From Bradyrhizobium guangxiense (GTDB taxonomy: Bacteria > Pseudomonadota > Alphaproteobacteria > Rhizobiales > Xanthobacteraceae): 64,000 nucleotides of DNA. The stretch lies in the NCBI RefSeq assembly GCF_004114915.1, contig NZ_CP022219.1, positions 6,354,501-6,418,500 of the forward strand, read 5' to 3'. Positions 40,717 to 49,453 of this stretch are shown one piece after another. Position 1 is the first letter of the stretch. Every line of letters begins with the position of its first letter. The position numbers and the translations under genes were made by a program. The notes below the pieces were generated by a model, which saw nothing but the letters and a program-made list of their open reading frames with translations, was not told where the DNA came from and did no database searches.

Positions 40717-42525
40717 TCAGTGTGTCGGCGACGGCGGATGCGGGATCGCCGTCAGCAGTTCCTTGGTGTAGTCGTCCTGGGGATCGCTGAGGACCTGCTC
40801 GGAAGAGCCTTCCTCGACGATTCGACCGGTCCGCATCACAATGACACGATCGCACAACAAGCGCACCACATTCAAATCATGCGAGACGAACAGATAGCTC
40901 ATGCCTAGCCGCGCCTTGAGGTCCTGAAGCAGGTTCAGGACGACCGCCTGCACCGACACGTCCAGCGCTGCCGTAGGCTCGTCGAGAATGACAAGCTTCG
41001 GATGCAGCGCGATGGCGCGGGCGATGCCGACGCGGGCCTTCTGACCGCCGGACAATTGGTGCGGGAAGCGGTCGAGCAGATTGTGCGGCAGCCCGACCAT
41101 GGTCGCCAGCTCCTCGCAGCGGGCGCGCAGCGCATCGCGGCCCTTGATATCGCCCAATTGCATGACCGGGTCGGCGATGGCGCGGGCGGCGGTGAAGCGC
41201 GGGTTGAGGCTGTCGGTCGGATCCTGAAACACCATCTGGATGCGGCTGCGCTGCGGCATCCGGGCGAAGGCCGATGGTGCGATGCCCGAGATGTCCTCGC
41301 CGTCGAACCGGATCAGGCCGGAGGTCTGGTCGAGCAGTCGCATCACCATCATCGACGTGGTCGATTTGCCGCAGCCGGATTCGCCGACGAGGCCGACGCT
41401 CTCGCCATGGCCGATCGAAAAGCTGATGCCATCGACGGCGCGGAACACGTCCGGCTCGACCGGAGGCTTGCGGCCGAACAGCTTTCCAAGCACGGCGGTC
41501 GCGCCCTGGCGGGGGGATTCCTTGACGAGCTTGTCGACGAGGAGGAGGAGTTTTGTATCCTCGTCACCCCCGGGCTTGACCCGGGGGTCCATCGACGGAG
41601 AGAGGTCTTGCGACGCTTGATGGATGGCCGGGCCTTCGCCGCGCCGAAGGGGCTTCGGCCCCGCAGGCGGATCAAGCCCGGCCATGACGGCTGCGCCCTC
41701 CTCCTCCGGCAGCAGATCCCGCAAGGACACACCGAGCCGCGGCGTCGCGCGCATCAGCTTCTTGGTGTAGGGGTGCTGCGGGTTGGCGAAGATGTCGGCG
41801 GCCTTGGCGGTCTCGACCACGCGGCCCTTCTCCATCACCACGACCCGGTCGCAATAGGCCGCCGCAAGGCCGAGATCGTGGGTGATCAGGATGGTCGACA
41901 TCGCGCGCCGCTTCGTCAGCTCGACGATCAGGTCCATCACCGCCTTCTGCGTGGTGACGTCGAGGCCGGTGGTCGGCTCGTCCGCGATCAGGAGCTGCGG
42001 ATTGCAGGCGAGCGCGAGCGCGATGACGACACGCTGGCACATGCCGCCCGACAGCTCGAACGGATAGGCGTGATAGCGCTCGCGAGGGCGGGCGATCTTG
42101 ACCTGCTCGAGCGCCTCGATCGCCTTCTCGCCGTGATCGGCAACTTGGGCCTGCTGCACATGGGTGCGCAGCACATCCTCGATCTGGTCGCCGACTTTGC
42201 GGATCGGGTTCAGCGCGGCGCGCGGGTTCTGGAAGATCATCGAGACTTCGCGGCCGCGCAGATCGCGCATCTGGTCTTCGGTGGCGGCCTTGACGTCGAT
42301 GCCCGAGAACATCACCGAGCCCTCGGCGATCTTGCCGGCGCGGTCGAGGATGCGCATCACCGCGTAGGACGTCACCGACTTGCCGGAGCCGGACTCGCCG
42401 ACGATGGCAAGCGTCTCGCCCTTGGCGACGGAGATGTTGACGTGCTGCACCGCCTTGACGATGCCGCGGCGGGTGGAGAATTCGACGGTGAGGTCCTGGA
42501 CGTCGAGCAGGGGCTGGGCGGTCAT
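40717..42525 (-). CDS. Dipeptide/oligopeptide-type ABC transporter, fused DppD-DppF ATPase
   Basis: 602 residues with two ABC domains. Domain 1: Walker A GESGSGKS at 43-50, signature LSGGMCQRV at 158-166. Domain 2: Walker A GESGCGKST at 381-389 and signature LSGGQKARV. Between them, residues about 279-322 (VMAGLDPPAGPKPLRRGEG to DPRVKPGGDE) are unlike the family linker and are encoded by a palindromic repeat element at 41562-41689. The gene is in the same direction as the permeases and atzGE, so the transporter probably imports the nitrogenous substrate of AtzEG. Confidence 0.9.
   Translation of the reverse strand: MTAQPLLDVQDLTVEFSTRRGIVKAVQHVNISVAKGETLAIVGESGSGKSVTSYAVMRILDRAGKIAEGSVMFSGIDVKAATEDQMRDLRGREVSMIFQNPRAALNPIRKVGDQIEDVLRTHVQQAQVADHGEKAIEALEQVKIARPRERYHAYPFELSGGMCQRVVIALALACNPQLLIADEPTTGLDVTTQKAVMDLIVELTKRRAMSTILITHDLGLAAAYCDRVVVMEKGRVVETAKAADIFANPQHPYTKKLMRATPRLGVSLRDLLPEEEGAAVMAGLDPPAGPKPLRRGEGPAIHQASQDLSPSMDPRVKPGGDEDTKLLLLVDKLVKESPRQGATAVLGKLFGRKPPVEPDVFRAVDGISFSIGHGESVGLVGESGCGKSTTSMMVMRLLDQTSGLIRFDGEDISGIAPSAFARMPQRSRIQMVFQDPTDSLNPRFTAARAIADPVMQLGDIKGRDALRARCEELATMVGLPHNLLDRFPHQLSGGQKARVGIARAIALHPKLVILDEPTAALDVSVQAVVLNLLQDLKARLGMSYLFVSHDLNVVRLLCDRVIVMRTGRIVEEGSSEQVLSDPQDDYTKELLTAIPHPPSPTH
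41562..41689. repeat. Palindromic repeat element inserted in frame in the ATPase gene
   Basis: About 128 bp bounded by CGTCACCCCCGGGCTTGAC and GATCAAGCCCGGCCATGACG, with an inner GCCGAAGGGGCTTCGGC hairpin. The ends match family B intergenic repeats (3004-3097, 60795-60896). It keeps the reading frame open and adds roughly 43 residues to the interdomain linker. Confidence 0.75.
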
Positions 42526-42644
42526 GCGGGCCTCCCGTGACTCAAAATATCGAAAACAACCCCATGCACAGTAGAGGTGGACCTGGAATCATTGAGGAAT
42601 TTTTGCGCTAAACTTGCGCGTGAGGCGGGCACTGCTCTCTCATT

Positions 42645-42749
42645 CCCTCCCCCCTTGTGGGGGAGGGGCAGGGAGGGGGGTAGCCACGAACTCAGACCTC
42701 GCCTGGGGCCACCCCCCTCCCCAACCCTCCCCCACAAGGGGGGAGGGAG
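42645..42749. repeat. CCCCCTTGTGGGGG-type palindromic repeat, copy 1
   Basis: CCCTCCCCCCTTGTGGGGGAGGG on the left and its inverse on the right, about 105 bp, in the 250-bp gap between the permease and ATPase genes. It may uncouple or tune expression inside the operon. Confidence 0.7.
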
Positions 42750-42775
42750 CGCAGCTGCGAGCGTGGAGAGAACCA

Positions 42776-43675
42776 TCACGTCCTCCGCTGGGGATCGACG
42801 ATGTCACGGAGGCCGTCGCCGAGGAGGTTGAAGCAGAACACGGCGATCATCAGCGCAAGGCCGGGGAAGAGCGCGATCCACCATTCGCCGGACACCATGA
42901 AGCCGGCGCCTTCCGCGACCATGATGCCCCATTCGGCCGTGGGCGGACGGACTCCGAGGCCGATGAAGGACAGGCCCGCGGCGTTGAGGATGGCGTAGCC
43001 CATGGTCAGCGACATCTGCACGATCATGATCGGCATGATGTTCGGCAGGATGTGCACCAGCAGGATGCGGAATTCGCCGTTGCCCGATAGCCGCGCGGCC
43101 TGAACGAAGCCGGCATTGCGGCGGACATTGGCCTCGGCGCGCGCGACGCGGGCGTAGAGCGGGAAGTTCACGATCGCCGTGGCGAGGATGATGTTCTGCA
43201 CGGTGTTGCCGAGGGCGGCGACGATGCCCATGGCGAGCACGAACAGCGGGAAAGCCATGATGGTGTCGGCGATGCGGCCGACGATGCGGTCGGTCCAGCC
43301 GCCGAAATAGCCGGCCGCGATGCCGGCGAGGCCGCCCATCAGGAACACCAGCGCGACGGAGGCGACCGCGATGAACGTGTCGAGCCGCGTCGCCACGACG
43401 ACGCGGCTGAAGATGTCGCGGCCGAGCTGGTCGGTGCCGAACCAGTGCGCCGCCGACGGTGGCTTCAACGCCGCGACGGTGTCGGAGGCGAGCGGGTCGT
43501 AGGGCACGACATAGGGGCCGAAGATGGCGGCGGCGAGGATCAGGACCAGCAATGCGAAGGCAAAGCCGGTGACCTTGTTCTCGCTGAGGATATAGCGGGT
43601 CTGTTCGAGGATCGCGGTCAGTCCGGAGGTCCGCGCCGGACCGACGGGTTCTACAGCAGGCGCAACCGAGCTCAT
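42776..43675 (-). CDS. Dipeptide-type ABC transporter permease (DppC-like)
   Basis: 299 residues. Five to six membrane segments, the first near residues 36-58, and the permease EAA-loop ARAEANVRRNAGFVQAARLSG. The extended cytoplasmic N-terminus is typical for DppC/OppC. It follows the DppB-like gene by three bases. The partner of the fused ATPase. Confidence 0.92.
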   Translation of the reverse strand: MSSVAPAVEPVGPARTSGLTAILEQTRYILSENKVTGFAFALLVLILAAAIFGPYVVPYDPLASDTVAALKPPSAAHWFGTDQLGRDIFSRVVVATRLDTFIAVASVALVFLMGGLAGIAAGYFGGWTDRIVGRIADTIMAFPLFVLAMGIVAALGNTVQNIILATAIVNFPLYARVARAEANVRRNAGFVQAARLSGNGEFRILLVHILPNIMPIMIVQMSLTMGYAILNAAGLSFIGLGVRPPTAEWGIMVAEGAGFMVSGEWWIALFPGLALMIAVFCFNLLGDGLRDIVDPQRRT

Positions 43676-43678
43676 GAT

Positions 43679-44692
43679 CTAGCCCTCCAACCTGACGCGC
43701 GGATCGATCACGCCGTACAAGATGTCGATCACGAGATTGAGCAGCACGTACATGACGGCCATGGTCAGCACGAAGCCCTGCACCGGCGCGAAATCCGACG
43801 AGATCAGCGCTTCCACCGCGTAGGATCCGATGCCGGGCCAGGCGAACACTTTCTCGACCAGCACGTTGGCGCCCAGCAGGAACGAGAACACCATGCTGAG
43901 CGTGGTGATCACAGGCAGCATCGCGTTGCGGAAGGCGTAGGTGACGATCACGGTCGACGGTGACAGGCCGCTGGCGCGCGCAGTGCGGACGAATTCGGAT
44001 GCGAGCACCGCCAGCATCGAGGCACGCGTCATGCGCGCGATCGGCGCCAGCGAGAAGATCGCAAGCGTCGTTGCGGGCAGGATGAGCTGGCTCAGCGCCG
44101 AACGAAACGCCTCGAAGTCACGCGCGATCAAGGTGTCGATCAGATAGAAGCCGGTCACTGTCGGCGGCGCGCTGTAGAACACGTCGAGACGGCCGAGCGG
44201 CGCCGGCGCCCAGCCGAGCCGGAAATAGAACACATAGACCAGCACGAGGCCGGTGAAGAACACCGGCAGCGACACGCCGGCCGTGGTCGTGACACGACAG
44301 AGATGGTCGATCCATGATCCCGGCCGTGTCGCCGCCAGCACGCCGAGCGGAATGGCGATCGCAATGGACACGAAGAGTCCGAGCAGCGTCAGCTCAGCGG
44401 AAGCCGGCAGGCGATTGCGGATCTCGGTCGCGACCGGCTGACCTGTCGTGAGCGAGTTGCCGAAATCGCCATGGGCGAGATCGTTGGTGTAGCGGAAGAA
44501 CTGCTCGATCAGCGGCCTGTCGAGCCCGAGCTTCTTGCGGATCTGCTCGACGGCCTCCTTGGTTGCGGCCGGGCCGGCAAAGTAGGCGGCGGGATCGCCG
44601 GGCAACGCACGCGTCAGCAGGAAGGTGACGATGACGACGCCGATCAGCGAAGGAATCGCAAACATCAGGCGCTTGCCGATCATAGTCAGCAT
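43679..44692 (-). CDS. Dipeptide-type ABC transporter permease (DppB-like)
   Basis: 337 residues from ATG 44692 (ATG 44683 also possible). The N-terminal helix LMFAIPSLIGVVIVTFLLTR is followed by PGDPAAYF, and the EAA loop VRTARASGLSPSTVIVTYAF is present; six membrane segments. An upstream in-frame extension would run through a palindromic repeat (44743-44886) and is rejected as the start. Confidence 0.92.
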   Translation of the reverse strand: MLTMIGKRLMFAIPSLIGVVIVTFLLTRALPGDPAAYFAGPAATKEAVEQIRKKLGLDRPLIEQFFRYTNDLAHGDFGNSLTTGQPVATEIRNRLPASAELTLLGLFVSIAIAIPLGVLAATRPGSWIDHLCRVTTTAGVSLPVFFTGLVLVYVFYFRLGWAPAPLGRLDVFYSAPPTVTGFYLIDTLIARDFEAFRSALSQLILPATTLAIFSLAPIARMTRASMLAVLASEFVRTARASGLSPSTVIVTYAFRNAMLPVITTLSMVFSFLLGANVLVEKVFAWPGIGSYAVEALISSDFAPVQGFVLTMAVMYVLLNLVIDILYGVIDPRVRLEG

Positions 44693-44742
44693 GGGACGGG
44701 CCCCGTGTTCGACAAGGCTCTCTCGGCACGCGCAGCTATGTT

Positions 44743-44886
44743 CCCTCCCCCCTTGTGGGGGAGGGCTAGGGAGAGGGGTGCTACACGGGGACTCGCGGTG
44801 TAGCGACGCATACGCCACGCGCGACAATGAACACCGTTTCCTGGGCCACCCCTCTCCCCAACCCTCCCCCACAAGGGGGGAGGGAG
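44743..44886. repeat. CCCCCTTGTGGGGG-type palindromic repeat, copy 2
   Basis: About 144 bp with the same ends as 42645-42749, between the binding-protein and DppB-like genes. Both copies sit inside one transporter operon. Confidence 0.7.
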
Positions 44887-44919
44887 CCTGAAGAGCGTGC
44901 TCACCTCACCCATCACGCC

Positions 44920-46542
44920 TCACCCCTTCGCCAGCGCGCGATAGTCGAGCCTGCGGTGGAACCAATACTGATAGCCGCTGACGTTCTTCTGCATCGCGAC
45001 GTTGACGAAGGGCTGGTACAGCGGGATGCGCGGGATGTCGGTGAAGGCGAGATCGACAAAGCCCTTCACGTCGGCGTCGTAGGTTGCCTTGTCGCCGGTC
45101 GCGGCGGCGGTGCGCGCGCCGTCGATCAGCTTGTCCATCTCCGCCGACTTGTAGCTCATGGTGTTGAAGACGGAATTGTTGCCGTGATAGCACCAGTAGA
45201 AGAAGTACTCGGGGTAATCGAGCCAGCCCGAGAACACGTTGGTGAAGAGCGGCATCTCCTTCTTGTTCAATTCGGTGCGCCAGTTGGCGCCCGGCACCTT
45301 GTTGATGGTGGCCTTGATGCCGATCTGCGCGAGGCTCTCCTGCACCAGCACGCAGAGCGGCTCCTTGACGCCGGCGAAGTTGAGATCGAACGAGATCGTG
45401 GTCTCGAAGCCGCTGGCGTAACCGGCCTCCGCCAGCAGCGCCTTCGCCTTGTCCATGTCGGTATTGTATTTGTGCGGCTGCGGCCAGGCGACCTCGGTCG
45501 GCTTGTCCTTCGCCGCGCCGAACATGGGGTTGGCGAGGCCGAACATCACCGCGTCGATGATCTTCTGATAGGGCAGCGCGTAGGCCACCGCCTGACGGAC
45601 CTTGGGATTGTCGAACGGCGGCTTGGTGACGTTCATGCCGATATACTGGATGCCGTTGGAGAACGGCAGCGACACGACGTTGAGCTTGCCGTTCGCCTTC
45701 ATCTCCTGAAAGTCCTTGTTCGGCAGCTCGTAGGAGATGTCGGCATCGCCGCGCTCCAGCAGTGCACGGCGATTGCCGGCCTGCGGCACCATGCGCCAGA
45801 TCACGCGCTTGATCTTCGGCAGCGGACCGCAGACCCAATCGTCATTGCGCTCCATGATGACCTCGGTGCCGGCCGTCCACTTCGTCACCTTGTAGGCGCC
45901 GGAGCCCGCGGTCTGCTGCTTGGTGAACTCGAGACCCCAGGGGTCCTTCTCGCTGGCGTTCTTCTTCACCAGTTCCGAGTTGACGATGCAGGGCACGATC
46001 ACGGCGAGATCGGGGACCGTCAGCCTGTCCTTCTTCAGGAAGTCGACGCGCACGGTATGGTCGTCGATCACCACGAACTGCTCGGGCTTGGTGAGCGAGC
46101 CCGCGCTCATCTGGAAGGTCGGGAAGCCGCCGACACTGACCGCACGATCGAGCGACCATTTCACGTCCTTGGCGGTGACAGGCGTACCGTCGTGGAATTT
46201 GGCGTTCTTGCGCAGCTTGAAGGTGACCGACATGTCGTCGATCTTGAAGTCTTCCGCCAGTTCGCCCTTGAACTTGTCGCGGTCGTAATAGGGAATGCCG
46301 CCGGGTCCGCTCTTCATCTCGTGGCTGATCAGGCGGTCGTAGCAATTCCAGGACACCTCATAACCGGGCACGTTGGTGCCGACGCCGTGGATGTCGAGAT
46401 TGTTGGGGCCGCCCTCCGAAACGATCAGCAGCGTCTCCGCGCGCGCGTCGGCATAGGCCGAGGAGATCACGGACGGCACGGCCGGAAGCGCCGCGCCTGC
46501 GGCCAACCCGGAAACGGACTTGAGGAAATCGCGGCGCTTCAT
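44920..46542 (-). CDS. Dipeptide-type ABC transporter binding protein (SBP family 5), Tat-exported
   Basis: 540 residues from ATG 46542 (GGAG at 11 bp upstream). The N-terminus KRRDFLKSVSGLAAGAALPA is a twin-arginine signal; cleavage probably near SSAYA-DA. The rest is a family 5 binding fold (ETLLIVSEGGPNNLDIHG, AEDFKIDDMSVTFKLRKNAKFHDGTPV). Tat export suggests folding before export, which several nitrogen-compound binding proteins share. First gene of the operon; a sigma-54 promoter lies 43-57 bp upstream. Confidence 0.91.
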   Translation of the reverse strand: MKRRDFLKSVSGLAAGAALPAVPSVISSAYADARAETLLIVSEGGPNNLDIHGVGTNVPGYEVSWNCYDRLISHEMKSGPGGIPYYDRDKFKGELAEDFKIDDMSVTFKLRKNAKFHDGTPVTAKDVKWSLDRAVSVGGFPTFQMSAGSLTKPEQFVVIDDHTVRVDFLKKDRLTVPDLAVIVPCIVNSELVKKNASEKDPWGLEFTKQQTAGSGAYKVTKWTAGTEVIMERNDDWVCGPLPKIKRVIWRMVPQAGNRRALLERGDADISYELPNKDFQEMKANGKLNVVSLPFSNGIQYIGMNVTKPPFDNPKVRQAVAYALPYQKIIDAVMFGLANPMFGAAKDKPTEVAWPQPHKYNTDMDKAKALLAEAGYASGFETTISFDLNFAGVKEPLCVLVQESLAQIGIKATINKVPGANWRTELNKKEMPLFTNVFSGWLDYPEYFFYWCYHGNNSVFNTMSYKSAEMDKLIDGARTAAATGDKATYDADVKGFVDLAFTDIPRIPLYQPFVNVAMQKNVSGYQYWFHRRLDYRALAKG

Positions 46543-46584
46543 GAAATCGCTCCAACACAAAAGCTTCTGGTTGGAACTGGATTC

Positions 46585-46599
46585 GCAAGGTTTGTGCCA
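46585..46599 (-). promoter_or_regulatory. Sigma-54 promoter of the transporter-atzGEH operon
   Basis: Read on the minus strand: TGGCAC-AAACC-TTGC. The -24 and -12 elements have the exact spacing; only the base after TTGC (G instead of A/T) departs from consensus. The expected start is near 46574, about 32 bp before the binding-protein ATG. Confidence 0.72.
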
Positions 46600-46621
46600 G
46601 AGCTTAACGAGGTACTAAATT

Positions 46622-46657
46622 TGCAGTAAAGAGCTGATATTACAGAAGATTACTGCA
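46622..46657. promoter_or_regulatory. Inverted repeat upstream of the sigma-54 promoter
   Basis: TGCAGTAA (46622-46629) and TTACTGCA (46650-46657) are perfect 8-bp arms with a 20-bp spacer, in an AT-rich stretch. It is just upstream of the -24 element, where an activator or the GntR protein could bind. The rest of the 364-bp gap (46543-46906) holds one repeat and no gene. Confidence 0.45.
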
Positions 46658-46783
46658 TTTCTCCGTTTTGTACGGCAGATCGAATTGCATACAAAGAGAG
46701 GCAATCGCATAGAAATTAGGCTGCAAAATCTCGGAGCCCATCGAGGAGGCGGACGAAATCCCTGCGCCGGGCCGGGGCGGCCC

Positions 46784-46890
46784 CGTCATTCCGGGGCGAT
46801 GCGCAGCATCGAGCCCGGACTCCATCGGGCGGCAACACGCGCGGGACAAGGGATTCCGGGCTCGCCGCTCCGCGGCGCCCCGGAATGACG
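46784..46890. repeat. Palindromic repeat, family D copy 2
   Basis: Opens CGTCATTCCGGGGCGATGC and closes CGCCCCGGAATGACG, about 107 bp, next to the stop of the phosphotransferase-like gene. Confidence 0.8.
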
Positions 46891-46906
46891 ACGAGGCGTG
46901 GCGGAC

Positions 46907-47854
46907 TCAGCCGGGCCAGATCAGCTCCTGCAGCTCAACCAGGTCATTCGCCTTGCCCTGCCAGCCCGCGATGCAGATGTGCGCGTTGAGATCGCTGGCA
47001 CGGTGCAGCAGCATCAGGGCCATCAGGCGCCGCTTGAGCGCATCGTCCGGCTTGGCATAGCCAAAACCTTCGAGCAGGCTCTTCACCCGTCCCGGCCGCC
47101 CCGCCGCCATGAAGGCGCTGGGGCCGAGCAGATCGTAATCGCGCCATCCGGCGAGGACATCGCCGAAGTCGAACAGGCCGGCGAGCGACCATTGGTCGTC
47201 CCGGCAGGCGAGCAGGAAGTTCTCGGGAATGTATTCGCCGATCAGCATCACCGGCGGCGCATCCATCGGGATGAGCTTGCCCGCATCGCACAGGAGATCG
47301 TCGAGCCCAGCCAGGAATTTTGGCGCAAGGCCGAGACGGGTGTGCCGCGCTCTGCAGCCCTGCATCTGCCTGCGCATGAAATCGTCCCAGCGCGGCTCGA
47401 TGGCCGCGAGCGGACCGAGCGGTGCGCGCTGGACGCTGGCGATGGTCTCGCCGATCTGGCGCAGCAGGCGCTCCTTCTGGTCTTCCGCTAGGTGCGGCCA
47501 CACCTCCGAGCCGAGCGTGCCGGCAAGGCGCGTGAGGACGAGATAGGGCCAGCCGTCGCGCACGCCCTCGGCGACGATCTCGGGGATCGGCAGATCGAGA
47601 TGGCCGGCGAGCTGCGTCAGCGAGCCCCGCTCGGACACGAACTGCGCGCGCAAGAGCGGCGAGAAGATTTTCAGGATCAGCGTTTCACCCAGCCCGACCA
47701 CGAGGTTGGTCCCGGTCGCAAACACATGCGGCGAGCTGGCATCGAGACCGTGGCTGCGCGCGATGTCGAGGGCGATGGGCAGCCATTGCGACGGATCGGA
47801 GCGAAAGGCGCGAAAGCTCTCGGCGTCGGCGAAGTCAGGGAGTTTCATGGACAT
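46907..47854 (-). CDS. Aminoglycoside-phosphotransferase-fold protein with altered catalytic loop
   Basis: 315 residues from ATG 47854 (or ATG 47848); no strong ribosome site. The fold is suggested by a nucleotide-binding part (TNLVVGLGETLILKIFSP), the DFGDVLAGWRDYD metal-binding motif near the C-terminal third, and a Brenner-type loop. In that loop the usual H-x-D-x-x-x-x-N is replaced by I-G-E-Y-I-P-E-N, so the catalytic Asp is Glu and the His is lost. It may phosphorylate a small molecule, or be inactive. The upstream neighbour on the same strand is an orphan binding-protein gene. Confidence 0.75.
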   Translation of the reverse strand: MSMKLPDFADAESFRAFRSDPSQWLPIALDIARSHGLDASSPHVFATGTNLVVGLGETLILKIFSPLLRAQFVSERGSLTQLAGHLDLPIPEIVAEGVRDGWPYLVLTRLAGTLGSEVWPHLAEDQKERLLRQIGETIASVQRAPLGPLAAIEPRWDDFMRRQMQGCRARHTRLGLAPKFLAGLDDLLCDAGKLIPMDAPPVMLIGEYIPENFLLACRDDQWSLAGLFDFGDVLAGWRDYDLLGPSAFMAAGRPGRVKSLLEGFGYAKPDDALKRRLMALMLLHRASDLNAHICIAGWQGKANDLVELQELIWPG

Positions 47855-47936
47855 CGCGCGCTGCTGTTTGAGTTCGTCTTGCCCGCGCGGCCATGACGAC
47901 GTGGAAAGGTCCCAACGCCAAGCACCTCTTCCCTTC

Positions 47937-49262
47937 CTAGCGGTCCGGGCTGGCGCGCTCGAACTGGCGGAGCAGCTTGTTGCCGCGCTCGACGGCGGAA
48001 TCAAGTGCGGCCTTTGCGCTTTTGTGACCGGCAAAGGCCTGCTCCAGCTCGTCCTCGATCGCGCCGCGGATCAGGACGAAGGAGCCGAGCCGGACGCCCT
48101 TCGAATTCTCCGTCGGCGGATGCAGCGTGGTCTCCTCGAACGAGATTGCCGAACCCGGATTGCGCTCGTAGAAACCCTGCGACCGCGTCAGCTCGAACGC
48201 GGCACGGGTGATCGGCAAATACCCGGTGTTCTGGTGCCAGGCGGCCTGCACGCCCGGCTGCGACAGATAGGCGAAGAACCGCGCCACGCCCTTGTATTCC
48301 GCGCGCGGCCGGTCGCGCAGCACCCACAGCGTGGCGCCCCCGATGATCGAGTTCTGCGGCGCGTCCTTTACGTCGGGCCAATACGGCATCATGCCGTAGC
48401 CGATCTCGAATTTCGTGTTCGCCTTGATGTCGGCACGCGTCGCCGAGGAGCCGATGAAGATGCCGCACTCGCCGTTCTGGAAGCGCGGCTCGGCCGCTTG
48501 TCCGCGGCCGCTATAGTCGAACACCTTGGTTTTCTGCCATTCGGCGAGCTGAGCGACGTGCTTGACGAGAAGCGGATTGTTGATGGTCAATTCCGCATCC
48601 AGCCCGGCAAAGCCGTTGGCCCGGCTCGCCACCGGCAGATTGTGGAAGGCCGAGAAATTCTCGACATGGATCCAGGACGGCCAGGATGTGGTGAAGCCGC
48701 ACAACGCGCCGCGGTCGCGCAGGCGCTTAGCAGCGGCGCCGAGCTCCGGCCACGTCCTGGGCGGCGCTTCCGGATCGAGGCCCGCGTCGCGGAACATGGT
48801 CTTGTTGTAGTACAGGATCGGCGTCGAGGAATTGAACGGGAACGACAGCAGATTGCCGGCCGCATCGCTGTAATAGCCGGAGACCGCGGGCAGGTAATCG
48901 GCGAGCGAGAACGGCTCGCCCTGGTCGCGCATCAGGTTGAACACCGGATAGATCGCGCCCCTGGCCGCGGTCATGGTGGCGGTGGCGACCTCGTTGACCT
49001 GGACGATGGCGGGCTGGCTGCGCGAGCGGAAGGCGAAGATCGCGGCCGTCACGGTCTCCGTGTAATTGCCCTTGTAAGCCGGCACGATGCGGTAATCGGA
49101 CTGCGAGCCGTTGAAGTCGGCGGCGAGCTTGTCCAGTTGCCGGCCGAGCTCGCCAGACATGGCATGCCACAACGCGATATCGGTGGCGGCCCGCGCAGGG
49201 GCAGCCAATGAGAGGGCCGCAAAGACGGCGACGAGCTGCAAAAGGCGCAATGCTGACCTCAC
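47937..49262 (-). CDS. Orphan sugar/glycerol-3-phosphate-type ABC binding protein (UgpB-like)
   Basis: 441 residues, starting at GTG 49262 with GGGAAGAAG upstream. Signal peptide RLLQLVAVFAALSLAAPARA, then a family 1 binding fold; WHAMSGELGRQLDKLAADFN and PILYYNKTMFRDAGLDP are hallmarks of UgpB. No permease or ATPase gene is next to it. It is followed by the phosphotransferase-like gene, 82 bp downstream, which may be a coincidental neighbour. Confidence 0.87.
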   Translation of the reverse strand: MRSALRLLQLVAVFAALSLAAPARAATDIALWHAMSGELGRQLDKLAADFNGSQSDYRIVPAYKGNYTETVTAAIFAFRSRSQPAIVQVNEVATATMTAARGAIYPVFNLMRDQGEPFSLADYLPAVSGYYSDAAGNLLSFPFNSSTPILYYNKTMFRDAGLDPEAPPRTWPELGAAAKRLRDRGALCGFTTSWPSWIHVENFSAFHNLPVASRANGFAGLDAELTINNPLLVKHVAQLAEWQKTKVFDYSGRGQAAEPRFQNGECGIFIGSSATRADIKANTKFEIGYGMMPYWPDVKDAPQNSIIGGATLWVLRDRPRAEYKGVARFFAYLSQPGVQAAWHQNTGYLPITRAAFELTRSQGFYERNPGSAISFEETTLHPPTENSKGVRLGSFVLIRGAIEDELEQAFAGHKSAKAALDSAVERGNKLLRQFERASPDR

Positions 49263-49453
49263 GATGGCTTCTTCCCAGGCCGCGGTCGACGAGGCGGCTG
49301 TCCTGCTTAAGGCGCGGCATACCCAGTTTCAACCGTGAATGAACGCCAGCCGCGCCGCACAATCAGCCCCCGGGATGGCCTTCCCTTAACCATCTGCTAG
49401 ATTGCATTGAACCTTTTGCTCCCGCCATAGACTCCACCACTGAGGGGTTGAGT

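Noticed and set aside
41002..42540. 512-codon plus-strand frame over the ABC ATPase
   Set aside because: Shadow of the Walker-motif-containing gene on the minus strand.
42645..44886. Possible CRISPR-like spaced repeats
   Set aside because: Only two copies, each a palindrome, separated by whole genes; no short regularly spaced repeat array occurs in the window.
44827..46629. 600-codon plus-strand frame over the family 5 binding protein
   Set aside because: Shadow frame; the minus strand encodes a Tat signal and a full binding-protein fold.
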